The translations under genes were made by a program, and so were the position numbers. Under the pieces are notes generated by a model. It saw only the letters and a program-made list of their open reading frames with translations. It did no database searches and was not told where the DNA came from. Below are positions 57,460 through 64,000 of a DNA stretch of 64,000 nt, piece after piece; positions within the stretch are counted from its first letter, which is position 1; each line of letters begins with the position of its first letter. The stretch is taken from positions 173,395 through 237,394 of the forward strand of contig JAACJM010000130.1 of assembly GCA_013368315.1 (NCBI GenBank). Direction: 5' to 3'. The DNA is from Tetrapyrgos nigripes. Taxonomy: Eukaryota > Basidiomycota > Agaricomycetes > Agaricales > Campanellaceae.

Positions 57460-60455
57460 TTGTAAGTCAGAAATCCTGTGGATGTTGTCAAATTATGTGA
57501 AGAATTTCGATTCTGCAGCTTTTCCATATTTTCTTGTATGTTTTGTATTTAGGGCCTGTACTGAATAACAAGTAGGTAACAAATTTGGAATGATTATGAA
57601 TTTGATGCTTGTCTGGTACTGAGTCATACGAGGTTTGACACCTAATTTCTGTTGCAGGACAAGAAATTCAACCAGGTACTTATTCAAATGATATACATAT
57701 ATAACAAGACTTGTCCCTCCCCTTTGAGTTCTATAATTGATTCATTTAGCCTCCAGTCTCCTGCACCCAAAGAATCCAGTCAACTTCTCCAACTCCAAAT
57801 GCACTTCTCTGACAACATCAATCCCCCTCCACCTCGTTCAAACATTTTAATGCCGCCGCCAAGCACGCCTCCCACAATCAAAGCTGTTCAAACCACGGTT
57901 GGTGTCACTCGCAGACCAGACATTACTAATGTGATCTAAGATTGGCGGTGTATCCCTGAGCTGAGACGAGCGGTAAATAAGTAATCTCAGCGAGGACCAC
58001 GAGTTCAGGCCAGCAAGACTGAGGGCTAATACATGATCATACGCTATAAGTATCCCTGATAACGATCTAGGTAGAACAGAAAGCGTATAAATCGAACAGG
58101 GAATGAGACTGCGACATAAGGAAAACAAAGCAAGTCGTGGTGACGTACCCAGATCGTTTATCCAGCGGCCGTACCGTTGCATTCTAATTAACAGTAACAG
58201 GTTCCGTCGCGCACGTCCAAGCACTAGTTAGGTCTCTCTCATTCCGCTTACTCTCGAGCATCTAGGTAGGAGGATCTCAGCTGCGAACAAACCATCAAAC
58301 CCTTCCTAATTTTTTGACGGGGGCGAGAGGCCCGGGGACTGGGGACTGGGGTTGACTGGACGATACTTACTTATCCCGGAAAAACAGAAGCTGAATTCAT
58401 GCGTAGAATACTTAAACGTAGAAGGAGACAGACCATACTTACTATGCTGTACTTGATCGAGACATTCAGAGGCTTGATACAAATTGCAATGGCAGTAAAA
58501 GAGGTGATCCTATTGACCTGATCCTAATTGTACGTTGGAGTAGTACCGATTCGGCATCCTTCCTTCAGGTTTCAGGCGGAGCTAAGTTGAGGGAGTTTAT
58601 ACGTAGTATGTATACACTAGGTTTTCTCGTGTCGTAGCTCGTTAAGCATGTTCACATTGATATCCTACTCTGGAACGGCCCTAGGCTACTCCAATTCACC
58701 AATGGTACTAAGATATCCAAGCATGCAACATGATGCAAGCAAGTAAGTAAATACATAGTAGAAAAACAGACGCAAATGCGGCCATCAATCACGAAGACCG
58801 ATCAACCCCTTGTACATACCTTGGATAAGTATCTGGAGGTGAGCTACAGTGATCATAGTGACAGTCCTGAGCCGTCGAGCACCTTTGAAATTGCTTCGAG
58901 TTCCAATAGAGGAAACTTGATCCCATTCTGGTTCAGGCCTCCGCAACGTGTGTATGGTTACAACGTGGACAAATTACATTATTAATTTACTCGTAAGTAT
59001 CCTGCACAGAGAACGGTGGCGCTGAGGCTGGCTGGGACCCGGGACTCCGGACTAGTCACTAGTCACTAGCCGTGGATGTCCAGGACCATTGTCCGCGTCC
59101 GGAGTAACCTTGTAATTGTCATGTATTCTGGAATCCGAGCTCAAATCAATCACAATGGTGCGTGCCACTGTTCCAACTTGGATCCGATTCGGATCCCGTA
59201 CTTGTCGGCTGCCGCTGTATACTTACAGTGGCTCACACTGACATACATACGCATTGCATATGTAGATCAGAATACTCGCCTCCGTGAAAATTTGGTGAAT
59301 TAGACCCCTAGGCCTTCTTTCCACCCTTCCCACTCCCTGCACCTGGCTAGGACACCATGATGTCTAGGGCTGCAACCCTCCTTCCCCTCCTGCGACGACG
59401 TACGCCTAAGAGTAAGACCACCTTGAGGACTAGGACACCAAACGTCTGCCTACTCTCCAATCCCTTCTTCCTGTTCCTGTTCCTGTTCCCGCGTCCCCCC
59501 TTGCTTATATTATTAAAGCTTGAAGACTTACTACAAGACAAAGAAAAAAGACAACGAAATGAAAGATTAAGATTGGAAACTTTTGTTACCAGTCGCAAAA
59601 ATATTGATTGAGCAGGATATGTTATGTCCCCGTGACAAGTGCTGACGGAACTCACTTGATTGAGCCCACCCTTTAAGCACTGATGGAACCCCGTTTGGCT
59701 TGATTGACCGGACCCAAAACAGAGTGCTGATCAAGCCCTCGCCAAGTGCTAACGAAACCCTCTTTGAGTGTTAACGGAGCACATATTAAGGTCTCAGTAC
59801 ACACATTATTGCTTGTCTGTAGGGAATTTCTTAAGTATTTATTGTGTACTACTAGTACAGATTTACGATATACATATACGTTAAACAAGCAGCCATATGA
59901 TACAGCCTCAACGACTCACCGCGCGCTCGAAGGCCGCTCAAAATTGAACATTACTAGCGCTTGATTCAGAACTTGGCCTGCCTAAAAACGTGAACTGCAT
60001 CAGTAAATCATATCAGTTGACGACTCGAGCAGACCAGGTTGTAGTCGAAGTCATACATAATAAACATAGCTACATATACTAGTAGCAAAGTCAAACAAAA
60101 GTGTTAGACTTTAGTACGAGTGAATCGAAGCACTGGCATATTCAGATACGGTCACACTGCTAGGAGATTTCGATGTCTAGACAAAGTGGACAAGTGTGCG
60201 AGTTATAACCTCATGTCTGCAGGCTGAGAGATGCTTAGTGCCTGAGGAAGCTTGACGAGATGGGTTAGATCAGTAGTTACAGACGGGTTAGATCAGCAGC
60301 TATAGTCGGGTTCCGTCAGTACTACTTGAAGGTTGGAGGAGCAGTATTTGAAAAGATCCAATTGACGGTCAAATGGAGGTGTGGATTGTCAATTCTGAGG
60401 TGGGTTCCGTTAGCGGGTTTCGTTAGCACATGCTTGGGGAGGAAACTATATTTGC
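57460..60455. other. Intergenic, repeat-rich, no supported gene
   Basis: Scattered frames (for example 57847-58224 minus, 125 codons) lack recognisable motifs. GTTAGATCAGYAG is repeated near 60,265-60,300. Confidence 0.4.
58780..59520 (+). repeat. Dispersed repeat F, copy 2 with insertion
   Basis: CCGATCAACCCCTTGTACAT, GACAGTCCTGAGCCGTCGAG and, after a roughly 350-base interval, GTCTAGGGCTGCAACC, ACGCCTAAGAGTAAGACCAC, GACTAGGACACCAAACGTC and CTTCCTGTTCCTGTTCC match 53,680-54,070 in order. Confidence 0.6.
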
Positions 60456-60632
60456 ATTGAGACAATGTTGTTGTTTGGTCATGTTAAGAAATACAGGGCC
60501 TGCGAATATGGGCAAGGACTCGGAGGAAACCGGAAAAAAACAGCACGGGAGGAGACGGGATGAATATGCACCGCCACACGCGGAAACGGAGTGTAAAAAA
60601 CTCAGCCTCATTTTCATTTGGCCTCGTAATTG
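60455..60632 (+). repeat. Repeat B, direct copy
   Basis: TTGTTTGGTCATGTTAAGAA, GGAGGAAACCGGAAA, CAGCACGGGAGGAGACGGGA, TGAATATGCACCGCCACACG and the 3' tail CTCAGCCTCATTTTCATTTG plus GCCTCGTAAT match the inverted copy at 16,524-16,690. This copy has about 30 extra bases after ATACAGGG. Confidence 0.75.
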
Positions 60633-60639
60633 TAACTAC

Positions 60640-61020
60640 ATACAAATCATTGCTCACGAAGCATTTGAATGCCTATACAATCTCTCTTGGCCCAGACAAC
60701 CGTTTCTCCATGCAATGAGCGCGATGGAATACTAGAAGGTGGGCAATAGAAAAGTTAGCGCCTCTCGCTCATTCATCCCAGCAGCAAAAACGAGGGAAAA
60801 CTAACCTCTCCCAATTCGTATTCGAGATCATTTTTCGGATTTGCTTCCTGATGTGCTCGATGTGGGCGATCTTCCCGTTGTTCCCGGAGTAGTCAAGTTA
60901 TCTATACCACGGGGATCTGTAAATGTTAATTCTATTGGCCGTACAGACATCCGAGTTCCTTGATTTGGACCATTGACATTACTGTCCGGGTTCCGCTGCC
61001 CCCGGACCTACAACGGTCAA
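60640..61020. other. Intergenic, 3' side of the DUF6534-type gene
   Basis: No gene or repeat is supported. Confidence 0.4.
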
Positions 61021-61027
61021 TCCAAGT

Positions 61028-62791
61028 TTATTTCGTATTTTTTGGTCGCGTGTTCAGCCTATGGAATAGAAGAGTGAGATGACTGCATCATAATTCGATG
61101 AACGGGCCAAAGCACAGCTTACATCGACACTGTAAATGCAGATTTCAAGATCAAAATCAAACCAAGCACAGACGAAGAAAACTGATTCACTCACACATTG
61201 TCGCGAGATAAATCTTGCCCAGAGTCATTTGGAAGGGTATCCTGTTCAGCATATACATATGTAAGCATTTGGACGTTCGTTCATTCGCACTGAGGAGAAT
61301 CCAAAAACCGACCAGAGTTCCCCGAAGTTGGCGATATTGCGAACAACACCAAGGCTAAAATTTGATGTACGGTCAAGAGGAGTCCTCTGGTAATCGTATA
61401 CACGAATATGTTTTTCAGGATATTGTCTGTCCTATTTAAGTATTTTTCATCGCCAATGAGTCAATACAGTCTTTGGACGCAAAGCATCGAAGCATTTACC
61501 GACTCACCGTTGGAGGCCGGTGCGGATGGTATGTAATGACCAGCAGATCGCCACGGCTGCAACAAATTCGGAAAGTGCTGAGGAAACATTAACTAGGCTC
61601 TGCACGATCTGGCTCAGAATTACTACGGTCAGATATGCATATATAAGAGAAGGCGAGAACGGTTTACAATTGTTTCCTTGCTCGTCAAAATATCCCTGTT
61701 ATCCTCCGCAGTGGAGAGATTAACAATGCCGGCTTGAGTAGAGCGTTAATATGTATATATATAGCCCTTCCAGAAATGCGCATACCTAAGCCTGTACCTG
61801 AAGCAAAAATCAGTTACACGGGTTCAAGTTTTGAGAATTGAATCCAAATTACCTGCAGCAATCAAGGCCATGGTTACCTGGGAGTAACATACACCAAGTC
61901 AGAATTCAAAGATTATACCTGGATGAGAGGACGGACAATGAATGCTACCACTGTCCAGTGACACCTTCCCACTAGTGAGGTGATCAGTACAACGAGGGCG
62001 TCTCAAGAAGTTAAAGACCGCTTTACAATAATGTACTTTGGCGGCAAAGAACAGATCCACACTGTAAAAAGGAAGAAGGTCAATTGTACGGTCTGAACAA
62101 GTCGCGATCATGGCTACTAACATGAAGACAACGGTGGCGGCGAGGAATATGATGACAATGTCAGTCCTAGGGAAAGATCATCGAATGAGGGTGGCAAAAT
62201 GCCAGAGGACAAGTTCACTGACACGGGTGCCCGGGTCGAAGGTTCTTTTTGTATGCTAAGCTGCAAGTCACAGCGCATGAGCTATGTCTCAAGATAGATT
62301 TGAATGCCCCGTACCAAGGAACGATAGAGAGCCCCGCTTTCGATGCAAGTCACGGCGGTGTCCAACGCGCTGTAGATGTGAGCCACAGGAGATTAGTACC
62401 TTCGCTGAAAGCGATCACGAGGAAACGCAACATACAAAAGCAACGATATCTGTCAACAATTGTCATGAAAACTCGAGAGTTACTATGTATGACATAAACA
62501 CCGCATCACAACACTTACAACAGATCTGAGAGTCCATCGGTCGTTATTATTGTTGTAGTAAGTCCAGCATTGGACCGCGTTGGCACCGTAGAGGCTACGA
62601 ACCGTAGCACTTTGAGTCTTGTAGGGATAAGCAATGTGTGAATGGCCTACATACCCCATCGAGAGCCATGTGCCTAAATAGTAAAAGACACGTAAGTTAG
62701 TAACAAAGACCATAAGCAGATCCAGTCTTCGAAACTGACCGATGTAGAGACCACGAAAAACCCCCTCCTCTCTGAAGCTTGGCAGAGACAT
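61028..62791 (-). CDS. DUF6534-type multi-pass membrane protein with tiny exons
   Basis: This is a seven-helix-like membrane protein of a family abundant in agarics, function unknown. From ATG 62791: MSLPSFREEGVFRGLYIG (exon 62740-62791), GTWLSMG (62655-62673, 19 bases), LYGANAVQCWTYYNNNNDRW (62519-62594), then TDIVIIFLAATVVF (62122-62166) and IVDLFFAAKVHYC (from 62061). The conserved C-terminal domain follows: VNVSSALSEFVAAVAICWSL, HTIRTGLQR, TDNILKNIFVYTITRGLLLT, VHQILALVLFAISP, then IPFQMTLGKIYLATM. The end LSM-LNTRPKNTK uses a 7-base micro-exon near 61,125, and TAA is at 61028-61030. Phase fits at most junctions. Those between 62,519 and 62,166, and around 61,870-61,975, are unresolved, so a defect there is possible. 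An upstream ATG at 62935 opens a separate short frame (MTSFSSFDSAVDPSLTVPL) that I could not splice in. Confidence 0.75.
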
Positions 62792-62799
62792 TAACTTCG

Positions 62800-64000
62800 G
62801 GGTGTTCAGAAGAAGGTAAGTCAAAGGAAGCGTTGCAAGCCACTATATAAGTATAAGTCGTTGAGTGGCGTTATCCATCAACGGGACAGTCAGACTAGGA
62901 TCTACCGCGCTGTCAAAACTCGAAAAGGAAGTCATTGGTATCGAGCGCCCCGTTTGAAGTTTGGGCATGCAAGAAATTTGAATGAGACGTGACTTACCGA
63001 TATCCCCTTGACTGTTTCCTTTGATAATTGCTTTATTTGAACCATCAACGGGCAGTGCGAGTTTGGTGAGAGCGACTGTTCACAGTGGGTTAGCCTCAAT
63101 TTATCAAACGTCTGAAACGCAACTAAGACCTGATTAAGACTGTTGGTGGAGATGAATGCCACCACCGGGACTCAGATAGTACCTCAGTCAAACGTCAGTC
63201 TCGACCTGTGGCTTGATCTTCATATTCGTTGAATTCGGTTACAAGGAATTGCTGTTGTGATTTGGTGGGGACGTAGAGGGCGCTTCCAACTTCTAGGACG
63301 CCGGAAACAAGATTTGGTTAAGGTTGTCCTTACGATTCTTACGCTCCTTACAATCTTGACTTGAGGGTAAGGGTGCTTCGTTAATATCTGGATGCTTGCA
63401 GAGACGGAAGTGGAACTTGACCGCTGGATGATGGTGGTTCGGGTTAGGTTCGGGAGTTGTTTGGGAGACGTCCGTTTTCTGGAAATGCTTACGTTTCAGC
63501 TCCCGCGCGAGTGTACAGCCACTGCCTCAGCAATCATTCCAGCTGTTTCTGTAGCGAGGCGTCCGGAGTAGTATGGGTATGTGATAAGACGTGTGTAGAT
63601 AATAATTTACACAAGTCTAATAGTCCGTTGGAACTAAACCTCGAGCCTTTCCTGCTCTACCCGTACACCAATGATCTGGCATAGTCAGGGAGGTCGGGTC
63701 TCCTGATCAACTTTCAGTGACCTGGCGATCCCAGTGAGATCTTGATCCCTCCACCCTGATTCTACCTCCCGTTTATCCTCTTTGCTCCTTTCTCCGTTTT
63801 CTCTCCTTTTTTATGCATGTATATATAGTACCTATTTATCTCTATGTTCCATCTTCCTTGGAATTCGTTTTTTTCTGACTTCTCTCAGCCCGTAAGGATT
63901 AATACGGAAAATTTTCCAAATTTCCCTTATGGCACTCGTCGGCTAGCGTCGCTTAGCATTCCAGAGCCCAAAATCAGAGGAATTTGATTCTGAGAGCTTT
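62800..64000. other. Intergenic to window end, no supported gene
   Basis: Short frames only. Apart from the MTSFSSFDSAVDP frame at 62,935, which may be an alternative 5' exon of the neighbouring membrane-protein gene, nothing is recognisable. Pyrimidine-rich DNA at 63,770-63,900 could be the promoter of a gene beyond the window. Confidence 0.4.

Overview
The window looks like nuclear DNA of a mushroom-forming basidiomycete (Agaricomycetes). Genes are broken by many short GT-AG introns of about 45-90 bases, and intergenic space is full of short dispersed repeats. Several protein families are typical of this class: a DUF6534-type seven-helix membrane protein, an NB-ARC/TPR STAND protein, a membrane-anchored cytochrome P450, a GH79-type C-terminal domain, and a large repetitive zinc-finger-like protein found in many copies in agaric genomes. 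Gene models were built by hand from frame continuity and splice signals, so internal exon borders are proposals.

Layout. 1-6.7 kb: mostly non-coding or unrecognised, with one hypothetical gene that seems frameshifted (3830-4446, minus). 6.8-9.5 kb: a Zn2Cys6 transcription factor. 9.9-13.2 kb: fragments of several repeat families. 13.3-15.9 kb: a complete-looking P450 (minus). 16.9-17.8 kb: a small predicted secreted protein next to a carboxylesterase remnant. 18.7-22.8 kb: repeats, including a hairpin MITE with an 8-bp target duplication. 23.0-24.3 kb: a decayed two-unit basidiomycete gene. 24.5-27.1 kb: a hypothetical gene and three copies of a 150-200 bp module. 27.8-29.9 kb: an MRL1-like receptor gene with one in-frame stop still to be explained. 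30.5-36.3 kb: MITEs and AGCTTGA minisatellites.

36.8-43.3 kb holds the most interesting unit. Three apparently intact multi-exon genes are packed together: A (minus) and B (plus) diverge from a 126-bp shared promoter, and C (minus) converges on B with an 84-bp gap. B belongs to a large, multi-copy agaric protein family with a C2H2-like N-terminus that does not resemble the transposase families I can recall. The set looks like a three-gene mobile or selfish element.

46.6-48.1 kb: a secreted amidohydrolase-2 family protein. 49.1-51.0 kb: a TIR element and a 5'-truncated GH79-type gene. 51-54.6 kb: degenerate repeats. 55.2-57.5 kb: an NB-ARC/TPR gene with one premature TGA. 57.5-61 kb: repeats. 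61.0-62.8 kb: a DUF6534-type gene with a proposed 7-base micro-exon. No CRISPR arrays, rRNA or convincing tRNA genes were found.

Most genes look functionally unrelated. The P450, esterase remnant, amidohydrolase and GH79 pieces suit a saprotrophic or plant-associated mushroom, but I see no biosynthetic core enzyme, so I do not call a cluster.
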